Below, one piece after another: positions 31,366 to 39,859 of a DNA stretch of 64,000 nucleotides. Source of the stretch: Vibrio atlanticus (lineage in GTDB: Bacteria; Pseudomonadota; Gammaproteobacteria; Enterobacterales; Vibrionaceae); NCBI RefSeq assembly GCF_024347315.1, contig NZ_AP025460.1:434001-498000 (forward strand). Reading direction: 5' to 3'. The notes beneath the pieces were generated by a model that saw only the letters and a list, made by a program, of their open reading frames with translations, did no database searches and was not told the origin of the DNA. Position numbers and translations under genes: made by a program. Numbering within the stretch: the stretch's first letter is position 1; each line of letters starts with the position of its first letter.

Positions 31366-33198
31366 ATGTGTGGAATTGTTGGTGCAGTAGCACAGCGTGA
31401 TGTAGCCGAAATTTTAGTAGAAGGCCTTCGCCGCCTAGAATACCGAGGCTACGATTCAGCGGGTGTCGCTGTAGTTGATAGCGAATCTAACCTAACTCGT
31501 GTACGCCGCCTTGGTAAAGTACAAGAGCTGGCAGACGCAGTCGATCAACAACATGTTATTGGCGGTACTGGTATCGCTCATACACGTTGGGCGACACACG
31601 GTGAGCCTTCTGAAGCAAACGCACACCCACACATGTCTGGTGATATTGCTGTTGTACACAATGGTATTATCGAAAACCACGAAGCACTGCGCGCTCTTCT
31701 TCAAGAGCGTGGTTATGTGTTTACTTCACAAACGGATACTGAAGTTATCGCTCACTTAGTTGAATGGGAACTTCGTACTTCTGATTCATTGGTTGAAGCG
31801 CTTCAAAAGACCGCGAAACAATTAGATGGTGCATACGGCACGGTGGCGGTTGATCGTAAAGATCCTAGCCGTATCGTTGTTGCTCGTTCAGGTAGCCCGA
31901 TCGTTATCGGTTTTGGTGTGGGCGAGAACTTCCTTGCTTCTGACCAACTAGCGCTATTAAGCGTAACTCGTCGTTTCATGTACCTAGAAGAGGGTGATGT
32001 TGCTGAGGTGACTCGTCGTGATGTAACGGTATTTGATGTAGCGGGCGAGCGTGTTGAGCGTGACATCGTTGAATCAAACGCTGAACACGATGCAGGTGAC
32101 AAAGGTCAATACCGTCACTTCATGCAGAAAGAGATCTTTGAGCAGCCAACAGCGCTGATCAACACAATGGAAGGTCGTATCTCTGACACTTCTGTAATCA
32201 CTAATGCAATCGGTGTTAAAGCGGAAGAGATCCTGAGCAAGGTAGAACACGTGCAGATCATCGCATGTGGTACGTCTTACAACTCAGGCATGGCAGCTCG
32301 TTACTGGTTTGAGTCTCTAGCAGGCGTAAGCTGTGACGTAGAGATTGCCTCTGAATTCCGTTACCGTGATTTCGTTGTTCGCCCGAACAGCCTATTGGTG
32401 ACTCTGTCTCAGTCTGGTGAAACGGCAGATACGCTTGCTGCACTTCGTCTTGCAAAAGAGAAAGGCTACATGTCGGCAATGACAATCTGTAACGTTGCCG
32501 GTTCTTCACTGGTTCGTGAATCTGATTTTGCCTTCATGACTCGCGCAGGAACTGAAATCGGTGTTGCTTCAACTAAAGCCTTCACAACACAGCTAGCGGC
32601 TATGCTGATGATGGTAACGTCAATTGGTCGTCTACAAGGTCGTATCAATGAAGAGAAAGAAGCGGAAATCGTTCAATCACTGCATCAACTGCCTGCTGAT
32701 ATCGAGAAAGCATTGGCGTTTGATAAAGAGATCGAAGCACTAGCACCTGATTTTGCTGATAAGCATCACACACTGTTCTTGGGGCGTGGTGAGTTCTACC
32801 CAATCGCGATGGAAGCGTCTCTTAAACTGAAAGAGATCTCTTACATCCACGCAGAAGCATACGCGGCTGGCGAGCTTAAGCACGGTCCTTTGGCTCTTAT
32901 CGATGCAGATATGCCAGTAGTCGTTATTGCACCAAGCAACGACTTGCTAGAGAAGCTGAAATCAAACGTTGAAGAAGTACGTGCTCGTGGCGGTCTACTT
33001 TACGTATTCGCAGATGAAGATGCAGGCTTTGAAAGCGATGAGAACATGAAGATCATCAAGATGCCTCACGTAAGTGAAGTAACAGCACCTATCTACTACA
33101 CAGTACCGATGCAGCTGTTGTCTTACCACGTGGCGCTAATCAAGGGTACCGATGTTGACCAACCTCGTAACCTTGCGAAAGCGGTTACGGTTGAGTAA
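31366..33198 (+). CDS. glmS: Glucosamine-6-phosphate synthase GlmS
   Basis: Glutamine:fructose-6-phosphate amidotransferase, the first step to UDP-GlcNAc for peptidoglycan and LPS. The 610-residue product has the N-terminal nucleophile cysteine ([12 protein letters not shown]), the glutaminase motif HTRWATHG, and two SIS domains ([51 protein letters not shown]), ending in the conserved [19 protein letters not shown] precedes the ATG. A terminator follows. Confidence 0.97.
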   Translation: MCGIVGAVAQRDVAEILVEGLRRLEYRGYDSAGVAVVDSESNLTRVRRLGKVQELADAVDQQHVIGGTGIAHTRWATHGEPSEANAHPHMSGDIAVVHNGIIENHEALRALLQERGYVFTSQTDTEVIAHLVEWELRTSDSLVEALQKTAKQLDGAYGTVAVDRKDPSRIVVARSGSPIVIGFGVGENFLASDQLALLSVTRRFMYLEEGDVAEVTRRDVTVFDVAGERVERDIVESNAEHDAGDKGQYRHFMQKEIFEQPTALINTMEGRISDTSVITNAIGVKAEEILSKVEHVQIIACGTSYNSGMAARYWFESLAGVSCDVEIASEFRYRDFVVRPNSLLVTLSQSGETADTLAALRLAKEKGYMSAMTICNVAGSSLVRESDFAFMTRAGTEIGVASTKAFTTQLAAMLMMVTSIGRLQGRINEEKEAEIVQSLHQLPADIEKALAFDKEIEALAPDFADKHHTLFLGRGEFYPIAMEASLKLKEISYIHAEAYAAGELKHGPLALIDADMPVVVIAPSNDLLEKLKSNVEEVRARGGLLYVFADEDAGFESDENMKIIKMPHVSEVTAPIYYTVPMQLLSYHVALIKGTDVDQPRNLAKAVTVE

Positions 33199-33231
33199 TC
33201 GTTAGCCTATCTAAGAACATTAGATAATAAG

Positions 33232-33257
33232 AAGCCCATCCTGTGATGGGCTTTTTT
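33232..33257 (+). terminator. Terminator of glmS
   Basis: AAGCCCATC / GATGGGCTT stem followed by TTTT, between convergent glmS and metY. Confidence 0.88.
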
Positions 33258-33309
33258 GTGCCTGTTAGCTAACGATCAGCGTTAGATCTAGCTTTAACGG
33301 CGTTAAGCG

Positions 33310-34578
33310 TTAAGCATTAAGTGCTTGCTCTAGGTCAGCCAAGATATCGTCAATGTGTTCAATACCTACTGAGAGACGAATCATCTCTGGTGACACACCT
33401 GCTTGCTTTTGTTCCGCTTCGCTTAATTGACGGTGTGTTGTAGAAGCAGGGTGACAAGCGAGAGATTTTGCATCGCCAATGTTCACCAAGCGCTTGAATA
33501 TTTGTAGCGCATCATAGAAACGAACACCTGCTTCATAACCATCTTTCAAGCCAAAAGATAAAATGGCAGACGGCTTACCTTGCATGTATTTCTCTGCCAG
33601 CGGATAGAACTCAGACGTTGGTAACCCCGCGTAGCTCACCCAACTCACTTTCTCATGTTGCTGAAGGTACTCTGCTACTTTTAGTGCGTTCTCCGTGTGT
33701 CGCTCCATGCGTAGCGACAAAGTTTCTAGACCTTGCATTAGCATGAAGGCATTCATTGGCGACAGTGCTGCGCCTGTATTACGCAATGGAACGGTTCGAG
33801 CGCGGCCAATAAAGGCGGCTTCGCCAAAGGCTTCGGTATAAACCACACCGTGGTAAGAAGGTTCTGGTTGATTAAAGACCGGGAAGCGATCTTTGTGCTC
33901 TGCCCATGGGAATTTGCCTGAATCGACAATAACACCACCCAACGTTGTTCCGTGACCACCAACGTATTTGGTGAGTGAGTGCACCACAATATCAGCACCA
34001 AAATCGATAGGTTTACACAACACAGGTGTCGCCACCGTGTTATCGACAATCACAGGTACACCTTGTGCGTGAGCAAGCTCAGCCACACGTTCTAAGTCGA
34101 TGATATTACCAGCGGGGTTACCGATACTTTCGCAGTAAACCGCTTTGGTTTTGTCATCGATCAGTGCCGCTAAGCTTTCTGGTTTGTCGTCTTTGGCAAA
34201 GCGAACTTCTATCCCTTGGTTTGGCAGCATGTGAGCAAATAGAGTGTAAGTACCGCCGTAAAGCTGAGGCGTTGAAACGATGTTATCACCGATTTGTGCC
34301 AACGTTTGAATGGCGTAGTTGATCGCCGCGCTGCCTGCACTCACCACTAAGCCTGCAATACCACCTTCTAAGGCTGCCATGCGTTTTTCCAACACATCAT
34401 TGGTTGGGTTCATTATACGAGTGTAGATATTACCTGGCACCGCAAGGTTAAAGAGGTCGGCACCGTGTTGTGCGTCATTGAATTCGTAAGCAACGGTTTG
34501 GTAAATAGGAGTCGCAACCGATTTGGTTGTTGGATCAGTGTCGTAGCCGAAGTGAATCGAGAGTGTTTCGTCTTTCAT
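33310..34578 (-). CDS. metY: O-acetylhomoserine sulfhydrylase
   Basis: A PLP enzyme of the Cys/Met-metabolism family. The 422-residue length and the sequence (LSIHFGYDTDPTTKSVATPI, FNLAVPGNIYTRIMNPTND, VVSAGSAAINYAI) fit O-acetylhomoserine/O-acetylserine sulfhydrylase, which makes homocysteine directly from sulfide. The PLP-binding lysine is in VHSLTKYVGGHG. No MetJ box was recognised upstream. It is the last chromosomal gene before the integrated element. Confidence 0.92.
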   Translation of the reverse strand: MKDETLSIHFGYDTDPTTKSVATPIYQTVAYEFNDAQHGADLFNLAVPGNIYTRIMNPTNDVLEKRMAALEGGIAGLVVSAGSAAINYAIQTLAQIGDNIVSTPQLYGGTYTLFAHMLPNQGIEVRFAKDDKPESLAALIDDKTKAVYCESIGNPAGNIIDLERVAELAHAQGVPVIVDNTVATPVLCKPIDFGADIVVHSLTKYVGGHGTTLGGVIVDSGKFPWAEHKDRFPVFNQPEPSYHGVVYTEAFGEAAFIGRARTVPLRNTGAALSPMNAFMLMQGLETLSLRMERHTENALKVAEYLQQHEKVSWVSYAGLPTSEFYPLAEKYMQGKPSAILSFGLKDGYEAGVRFYDALQIFKRLVNIGDAKSLACHPASTTHRQLSEAEQKQAGVSPEMIRLSVGIEHIDDILADLEQALNA

Positions 34579-34738
34579 GTTTCTTCCCTGAACGATTGAA
34601 TTATCTATGTACTATCATATTGCCGATTTTTTTATAAAAGAAAAGTATATTTAGTCACAGAGAGGGAATTGGAATTGTGTGGGATGATTCGTTATATGCA
34701 GGAAACATAGCTGTGAGTTGTACAGCTTCAGAAAAGCA

Positions 34739-34772
34739 AAAAGCCAGAGCAGTGTGAACTGTTCTGGCTTTT
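34739..34772 (-). terminator. Original terminator of the tRNA-Ile2 gene, displaced by the element
   Basis: AAAAGCCAGA / TCTGGCTTTT stem reading as a terminator on the minus strand, ending 2 bp from the attL core. In the uninterrupted chromosome it would follow the 3' end of tRNA-Ile2 by a few bases. The insertion now separates the two by about 15.9 kb. Confidence 0.75.
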
Positions 34773-34774
34773 CT

Positions 34775-34823
34775 AATTTGGTGGCCCCTCCCAGATTTGA
34801 ACTGGGGACCGAACGATTATGAG
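34775..34823 (-). repeat. attL core (49 bp of tRNA-Ile2 3' end)
   Basis: Identical to 50663-50711. It begins AATTTGGTGGCCCC and ends GATTATGAG, covering the tRNA from the anticodon to CCA plus AAATT downstream. Chromosomal sequence lies to the left, element P-arm to the right. Confidence 0.95.
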
Positions 34824-34996
34824 CCAAGCTTCAGTCCTGTATTCAACATAGTAAACCTGCCCCGAATCACTCTGAAATCCACCAGCAAAATCACATCACC
34901 TGATTATCCGCAAGATTTCTCTGACGTCGATGACGGGGTTGATGGGGATGATGGGGTTGGTAGAGTACGACAGGGTTGATGAGGATATGGGGGTAA
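34775..34996. repeat. 222-bp inverted repeat, copy 1 (core plus short P-arm)
   Basis: Reverse-complement of 43828-44049 without a mismatch. Beyond the core it carries a GGGGTTGATGGGG-type repeat cluster at 34935-34994. Open frames through it are low-complexity by-products. Confidence 0.95.
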
Positions 34997-35153
34997 AGTT
35001 GGGTGGAAAGACAGGAACCGGACAGGAAAAGACAGGAAGAAGTCTAGGCGTAACAAGCAGCAAAACGAATTTATATTATTGAATTAGAATAACTTTACCG
35101 ATTCGTAACGGTGAGGTTCTTCTTTCTTGTTCAATAAATAAAGGAAAGTTTCT

Positions 35154-35624
35154 ATGAACCAATCTAAAGGCAGTACAGCGAATACAGAAGCTGATGCATC
35201 TAAAGACACGTCAAAACACAATCCATTCTCGAACATCCTCAAATCAGGGGAAGCAGACAAACTAGGTTCAAAATCTCAAGGGAAAGTTCTCTACGAGATT
35301 GCTCAAAAAAGTGAGGATAAACAGCTCTACTTCCGGATTGCAGGTCAGACAGGAGGGGCTGGGTTACATTCAAAACAATGGATTCCATGCTCTAAGTTAT
35401 TCGAGGTTATCGAATCTCAGGGTGATAAACCATGGAAAAGTCAGGTCTACAAATCCCTCTATTCTTCTGGTTCCGCTAACAATCAGGGCTTCTGTGCCGC
35501 TATCGTTCGTGGCCTAGGTTTAGCCGTGAAAGCTGAGTCGTCTATTTACCTACATGTCGTTTCAGAGAAATACCAAGATAGGAAAAAGGAGCTTCTCGCA
35601 CTGTCAAAATCAAGGGCTAAATAG
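35154..35624 (+). CDS. Hypothetical element protein (156 aa)
   Basis: A 156-residue protein, not recognised. The first 45 residues are polar and Ser/Thr/Lys-rich (probably disordered). The rest is compact, with LYFRIAGQTGGAGLHSKQWI (about 58-78) and KSQVYKSLYSSGSANNQGFC (about 94-113). It is first on the left in the large arm, convergent with the WYL regulator. Its size would suit a small DNA-binding or excision factor, but no HTH is visible and no function is assigned. Confidence 0.65.
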   Translation: MNQSKGSTANTEADASKDTSKHNPFSNILKSGEADKLGSKSQGKVLYEIAQKSEDKQLYFRIAGQTGGAGLHSKQWIPCSKLFEVIESQGDKPWKSQVYKSLYSSGSANNQGFCAAIVRGLGLAVKAESSIYLHVVSEKYQDRKKELLALSKSRAK

Positions 35625-35678
35625 TGTGTAAAAACCTTGTCGTCGTCGACGTAATGACGACGCCGTCGATAAACCTAA

Positions 35679-36551
35679 TCATGAGCAAGTCGCTAGATAA
35701 GCTTCAACATCTCGAACCAAGGCTTGTTTTACCCATGACGGAGAAATTACATCGATATCAGGCAGCCAAGACTTGAGGACTGGCATCAATGCGTGAATAT
35801 CTGATGTCTCAATGCTTATAAGTGTCGAGCCATAACCCAACTCTTTCAGCACTTGAATTGCCATAGGTTGTTCTGACTTCTGATAATCATCAATTCGTCT
35901 AGAACCTACCTGTGCGATGACCTCTAGAATACCCTGAGTATTCCAGTGTAATTCTTCCCTGATTAGTTTCTCGTTGAAGCTAGGAGAGGGAGTGTAAATA
36001 TCATCGTGTTGAACTAACTCTGTAATCTCTGCCACTCGAAACGAATATGACTGGTTCCTAAGCACTGAAACCAAATGCCAAATTCCATGTTCGTTAATGA
36101 GTTGGTAAGGCTCAACCCGATGATAACGACGACGCTGACACGTTAAGGTTAGAGTGTTTCGCTGATGAATAGCGTTCGCAATGACACGTAATGTTGTCTG
36201 AAAGCGACTGGAATCTTCGATAGGTAAATGACGGAAAAGAATAGCTTGTGTCTTATGGCTTAGTGCCTGAGTCATGACTGCTCTATCTGGAAACAACTTA
36301 TCTACTCCCATACTCGATAGTGAGTTCAGAGTTAAAAGAGCTTTAGGATTACGATGATCTAATTGCTTTAAGAAGTAATATCCATCCTCTCTTTCGATAG
36401 GTAGAAATGCCAGTCGACTGAAATCTCGAAGTACAGTTCGTTCATGTACTCCAAATTCCTGCTGTAAGTCGATAAGGCTCAGTTTCTCTCCTGAATGTAA
36501 TCGGGAAAGTATCTGACTCAATCGGTAGGCTAACTTCTCACTCTTATTCAT
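35679..36551 (-). CDS. WYL-domain transcriptional regulator
   Basis: A 290-residue regulator with an N-terminal winged HTH (about 1-60; LSLIDLQQEFGVHERTVLRD) and a central WYL domain (about 125-195), in which the signature triad reads GIWHLV at 156-161. A C-terminal WCX-like extension follows. WYL proteins such as BrxR/CapW repress phage-defence or mobile-element genes and respond to nucleic-acid or nucleotide signals. Two almost identical dyads (36575-36591 and 36698-36714) lie between it and the divergent gene at 36786, so it probably controls both directions. Confidence 0.88.
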   Translation of the reverse strand: MNKSEKLAYRLSQILSRLHSGEKLSLIDLQQEFGVHERTVLRDFSRLAFLPIEREDGYYFLKQLDHRNPKALLTLNSLSSMGVDKLFPDRAVMTQALSHKTQAILFRHLPIEDSSRFQTTLRVIANAIHQRNTLTLTCQRRRYHRVEPYQLINEHGIWHLVSVLRNQSYSFRVAEITELVQHDDIYTPSPSFNEKLIREELHWNTQGILEVIAQVGSRRIDDYQKSEQPMAIQVLKELGYGSTLISIETSDIHALMPVLKSWLPDIDVISPSWVKQALVRDVEAYLATCS

Positions 36552-36574
36552 ATCACCAATGATGTACTGATTCG

Positions 36575-36591
36575 CTGACAGGTAGTGTCAG
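36575..36591. promoter_or_regulatory. Dyad operator 1 (CTGACA-N5-TGTCAG)
   Basis: CTGACAggtagTGTCAG, a perfect 6-bp dyad with 5-bp spacer, 24 bp upstream of the WYL-regulator start. The same arms recur at 36698-36714 in the same intergenic region. Confidence 0.8.
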
Positions 36592-36697
36592 TCATCATTA
36601 TTTCCCGATAGTCATGAGTAAGTGACCGATTTTGCTATAGGTTTCATAGCCCACGAAACCTAAGCCCTGCCGTTATTCCTCAAATTAATTTTGCCAA

Positions 36698-36714
36698 CTG
36701 ACACCACCTGTCAG
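36698..36714. promoter_or_regulatory. Dyad operator 2 (CTGACA-N5-TGTCAG)
   Basis: CTGACAccaccTGTCAG, with arms identical to operator 1, centred 123 bp from it and 72 bp before the gene at 36786. Two such sites in one divergent region suggest cooperative or looping repression by the WYL protein. Confidence 0.8.
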
Positions 36715-36785
36715 TCCACACCTTCAAACTAATCAACAGATGTCTTCTTAGAAAGAGGGCATGCAATCTTCAAGGAAAAACAACA

Positions 36786-37052
36786 ATGAAAAAATCAATT
36801 ATCCTGCTAGGTCTAACTTGGCTATTCACATCTTCGGTATTCGCAGGTGGTACGTTCGGTGGTAATCCGGGCGATATCTCGAAAATGAAAGAGCTGCTAG
36901 AGCCTCAATGGAATGGCAAGGCAGGTATTCAGAATACAGCGTCTTACGGTGTCATCGTGCAATGGAAAGCAGATGTCTGTGGAACCATGAATGGTCATGT
37001 CACTGATACGGCGAAATGCGGCCCAGATAGCCAGAAAGGTAAAGCACAATAA
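36786..37052 (+). CDS. Small secreted element protein (88 aa)
   Basis: An 88-residue product with a clear signal peptide (MKKSIILLGLTWLFTSSVFA, cleavage before GGTF). The mature part of about 68 residues is Gly/Lys-rich and has two cysteines (VCGTMNG and KCGPDSQ) that could form a disulphide in the periplasm. AAGGAAA precedes the ATG. It is first of a run of plus-strand small genes starting next to the WYL operators. No family recognised. Confidence 0.75.
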   Translation: MKKSIILLGLTWLFTSSVFAGGTFGGNPGDISKMKELLEPQWNGKAGIQNTASYGVIVQWKADVCGTMNGHVTDTAKCGPDSQKGKAQ

Positions 37053-37057
37053 ATTTT

Positions 37058-37134
37058 GTTGCGGAGCTTGGCTCACGATGCCTCAGTTTCGAAATTGGAA
37101 CTCTCTAGGCTGAGGTATCAATGAGCTCCGCAAC
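37058..37134 (+). ncRNA. Candidate structured RNA / long hairpin between small genes
   Basis: GTTGCGGAGCT at 37058-37068 pairs perfectly with AGCTCCGCAAC at 37124-37134. Inside it CCTCAG (37081-37086) pairs with CTGAGG (37110-37115). No T run follows directly, so it is not a simple terminator. It starts 6 bp after one small gene and ends 32 bp before the next, so it could be a processing or stability element, or an RNA in its own right. Confidence 0.5.
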
Positions 37135-37165
37135 ACTCAATCAACCAAAAAGAAGGAGCCTTTAC

Positions 37166-37267
37166 ATGGCGATTAAATCAATAACAACACTCGTTACAAC
37201 CTGTCCTGCATGTGGTGAACGTGCATATGATGATGGTAGTTGTCAGGTGTGTGGTCACTCTCACTAA
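37166..37267 (+). CDS. 33-aa zinc-ribbon microprotein
   Basis: A very short ORF (MAIKSITTLVTTCPACGERA and onward) with a strong AAGGAG site 10 bp upstream. It contains CPACGE...CQVCGHSH, two CxxC knuckles 9 residues apart, as in a minimal zinc ribbon, with extra His residues at the end. A terminator follows 24 bp after the stop. Its size suggests an adaptor or nucleic-acid-binding microprotein, but function is unknown. Confidence 0.7.
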   Translation: MAIKSITTLVTTCPACGERAYDDGSCQVCGHSH

Positions 37268-37290
37268 AGCGGCATTAACAAAAAAATCTA

Positions 37291-37325
37291 AAGGGTCATG
37301 TTCTTCATTGAGCATGGCCCTTTTT
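37291..37325 (+). terminator. Terminator after zinc-ribbon gene
   Basis: AAGGGTCATG / CATGGCCC(T) stem followed by TTTTT. Confidence 0.8.
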
Positions 37326-37352
37326 CGTATCTACATAAAGAGGTAGGGAAGT

Positions 37353-37532
37353 ATGCAAAGTAAAACATTCTCACAATCATCATCCCAATCAAAGAAGAAC
37401 ACTGGTATCCGTGGCGCTCAAGTCGGTGCTGCTATTGGTGCTAGGTATGGTCCATACCCATACTCCATATTAATCGGGGGTATCGTCGGGTACGTAATTG
37501 GTGTCGTCGCCGACGAAGTTATTGAGGATTGA
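37353..37532 (+). CDS. 59-aa glycine-zipper membrane protein
   Basis: A 59-residue ORF with GAGG about 10 bp before the ATG. A Ser/Gln-rich N-terminus (about 1-17) precedes a glycine-zipper stretch of GxxxG-like spacing (GAQVGAAIGARYG, then IGGIVGYVIGVVADEV, about 21-56) that should form one or two membrane helices. Such proteins can oligomerise in membranes, as in phage membrane proteins or toxins. Nothing more specific can be said. A terminator lies 15 bp downstream. Confidence 0.68.
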   Translation: MQSKTFSQSSSQSKKNTGIRGAQVGAAIGARYGPYPYSILIGGIVGYVIGVVADEVIED

Positions 37533-37547
37533 CGGATAAGCTAGGTG

Positions 37548-37573
37548 AGCAGGGGATAACCTCTGCTTTTTTT
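37548..37573 (+). terminator. Terminator after glycine-zipper gene
   Basis: AGCAGGGG / CCTCTGCT hairpin followed by TTTTTTT. Confidence 0.82.
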
Positions 37574-37604
37574 CTGCTTAATGCTAAATACACCAAATAG
37601 GATG

Positions 37605-37735
37605 GGCTGACAGGGTTAACCGCTGGAGATATGATAGCTGCGAAAGTATCTCGTAACGTTATGAGTTGTTCTACTGAACTCGACAACCCTGCCATCCCCA
37701 CCAACTAGGGTTGTCGGAGTTGTATGGGTTAACGT
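37605..37735. repeat. GGGTT-repeat cluster with a perfect 10-bp hairpin
   Basis: CGACAACCCT (37681-37690) and AGGGTTGTCG (37707-37716) form a perfect inverted repeat. GGGTTAACC at 37613-37621 and GGGTTAAC at 37726-37733 lie on either side. The same words occur in the attP arms and at 42575-42612. This could be a binding array for an element protein. Confidence 0.55.
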
Positions 37736-37765
37736 TCTTTTTTTTTGCAACCTTAGGGATAAATA

Positions 37766-38824
37766 GTGCCAATAAAGTTCAATTTGGGTATTCGCTCATC
37801 CGACCCTGATATAGTTCGTTACCAAAATGGTCTTACAACTAATAGGTTCGATTTAAAGACTCAGGGGCAGGAGCTTCCTGATAGTAAGGAAAGATCTCAA
37901 TTTAATATATTGTGCTTTTTTAATTCCGAAGGGTACAAGGAATACATTGTATATATTGTGAAAACAGCTAAGTCACTTGTGAGTCATTGGAGTGATGAAA
38001 ATTTAGCAAAAATGATGGGGTTCTTAGGGTCAGCCAGAGGACACATTGATAGTGATTTACTTCTTAATGTAGAGGAAGCAACGAAGTACTACATGACATT
38101 GATTAGTGAGTCTGAGGTTGATTTTCTGAACCTAGATAGCAGTGACCATATTCTCGCAGTTTTGCCCAATAAAAAAGAAACGAAAGACGTTAAAGAGTCT
38201 TGGTACTCTCTTATTAATTGTCTCGTTGGAGAGCATGACCTTAATGAGATGCTCGGTGTTCGGCAGATAAAAGAAGCGAATAAAATCGGCAAGAATGAGA
38301 TTCGCCAAAAGCATCTTTATGCTGTGTTATCTATGCATATTTTAAAGCTAGGCAAAAAATTTAAAGAAAGTGACCCTATCATTTCTGATTTTTACATTGG
38401 AGTGGCAAAAGATAACCGTGTGGATATGGTTGGACGTCTAATGGTGGCTCACTATTTTCTCGCATTAGCTGCCGGCAGTGACAACGTTCAGACTCCTGAT
38501 GACTTTCTATGGCTTAGGAACTCGAAAGGTAAAAACATCACTGAATTAAAAACAGTCACCAGAGATCTTTATCTCAAAAATTGGGTTTACCTGTACAACC
38601 AAGAAAACCCCGGTGCAATCTCTAGCCAGAAGCAGTTAATCCGAATATTAGAAGAACACTTTATGGATCTTAAACTGTCGGATAGCGTAATGAAGAGGCT
38701 GGTTAAGAAGTTCAGAACCGAGAATTACTACCACCAAATGTTAGAAGATAAGCGAGATAATGAAGCTTATCTTTTAGATAAGGAGTTGATACGTCTAACG
38801 ATGGTAAGAACTCATATACTGTGA
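37766..38824 (+). CDS. Hypothetical element protein (352 aa)
   Basis: A 352-residue, mostly helical, charged, soluble-looking protein that I do not recognise. It starts with GTG (MPIKFNLGIRSSDPDIVRY) behind AGGGA; no upstream ATG fits. No P-loop, HTH, nuclease or membrane motif stands out. Recognisable stretches are MGFLGSARGHIDSDLLL, the DMVGRLMVAHYFLALAAGSD helix and a Lys/Arg-rich C-terminal region. It sits upstream of the replication cluster. A replication or partition accessory role is a guess from position. Confidence 0.7.
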   Translation: MPIKFNLGIRSSDPDIVRYQNGLTTNRFDLKTQGQELPDSKERSQFNILCFFNSEGYKEYIVYIVKTAKSLVSHWSDENLAKMMGFLGSARGHIDSDLLLNVEEATKYYMTLISESEVDFLNLDSSDHILAVLPNKKETKDVKESWYSLINCLVGEHDLNEMLGVRQIKEANKIGKNEIRQKHLYAVLSMHILKLGKKFKESDPIISDFYIGVAKDNRVDMVGRLMVAHYFLALAAGSDNVQTPDDFLWLRNSKGKNITELKTVTRDLYLKNWVYLYNQENPGAISSQKQLIRILEEHFMDLKLSDSVMKRLVKKFRTENYYHQMLEDKRDNEAYLLDKELIRLTMVRTHIL

Positions 38825-39084
38825 ATAACTTGATATGTAAGGGCTTGGAGTGTGACTTTTTTTCTCTAGCCCTTAAGCCCCTCCGCCCCCCTCAATTATT
38901 TCTCTTTCCTAAAAGCTCACTGAATCGGCAGTAGTTTACTGATGAAACACAAAGAGGCCTCGTGACCCTTTCAAGCTGGTGACCCTGAAAAATAAGTGTT
39001 TAAGATAGGCATCCTCTAAAGGGAAATGACTACGCGGTTGTAGTTATGGCAACGATGCCCCCTTTTCACTAAGAGGACCATACC

Positions 39085-39780
39085 ATGCTAGATCTAAACA
39101 AAGCCAAACTAAGCCCATCAATCCAACAAGCTACTGCTGCTAATGACGCTGCTGTTACTGTGCGTCGTATTCAAAAAAATGAAACTGTCCAACTAGGCTT
39201 AGAAAGACTAGACCTACCAGTTATAACAGAAAAAACAAAACTGCTGGGTCAGATGTATGCCACTGAAAGCCACCACTTAGTTATGGGTGAGGATGTTCAG
39301 AAAGAGCTATTTAATGATCTAAAAATGAAAACATTTGTTCCTGCTGTGAATCAGTATGGCGAGCAGTTTATTACCATTCTAAATGCCCCAAGTCCAAACG
39401 GCTATACCTGCGGATATTACGAGACTACTCAGGACTCGATCCCGGAATTGCAGAAGGGATACGGCCAATTGGTTAATGATCAAGAGAACAAGTGTTACCG
39501 ATTGGAAATGGCTGATCTTCCAACATTTACGGGAGAATTTCCATCGCTAGAAGAAGCGTTAAACGAACAATATAAAAACGCGACTATTCAGCATGGCAAT
39601 GAAGAAGTACTAGTGCGTTTAGGTAAAACATTCACACTGGCCTCTAAAGCTCCTGAGGAAACCCCGCCAACCCCGACAACTCTGTCAACCCTAGATGATG
39701 AGGTTGGCGATGATGAAATCGATATCGACTTAGACGTTGATTTAGATTCTATCGACCCTCTCGATGCACTCTTGGGTTAA
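39085..39780 (+). CDS. Putative ssDNA-binding-like protein with acidic tail (231 aa)
   Basis: A 231-residue protein immediately upstream of the polymerase and ATPase genes. The body (about 1-180) is not recognised by motif. The C-terminus is strikingly acidic and ends in a hydrophobic tip (EIDIDLDVDLDSIDPLDALL), reminiscent of the tail of single-stranded DNA-binding proteins and phage equivalents that recruit replication partners. AGAGGA precedes the ATG. The SSB-like role is an inference from tail and neighbourhood only. The gene also contains CAACCC repeats (39668-39695) like those in the attP arms. Confidence 0.6.
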   Translation: MLDLNKAKLSPSIQQATAANDAAVTVRRIQKNETVQLGLERLDLPVITEKTKLLGQMYATESHHLVMGEDVQKELFNDLKMKTFVPAVNQYGEQFITILNAPSPNGYTCGYYETTQDSIPELQKGYGQLVNDQENKCYRLEMADLPTFTGEFPSLEEALNEQYKNATIQHGNEEVLVRLGKTFTLASKAPEETPPTPTTLSTLDDEVGDDEIDIDLDVDLDSIDPLDALLG

Positions 39781-39859
39781 GTGACCCAATCAGATTCCCG
39801 TATGGCTGTTATAAGTCAGCAGCCATGCCCTATCAATCATAGTGAGAAGAGGGGGGCTT

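Noticed and set aside
34797..34979. 60-codon frame in the short inverted repeat (and its copy ending at 43845)
   Set aside because: It starts inside the tRNA fragment and continues through GGGGTTGATGGGG repeats; coding potential is a by-product of the repeat.
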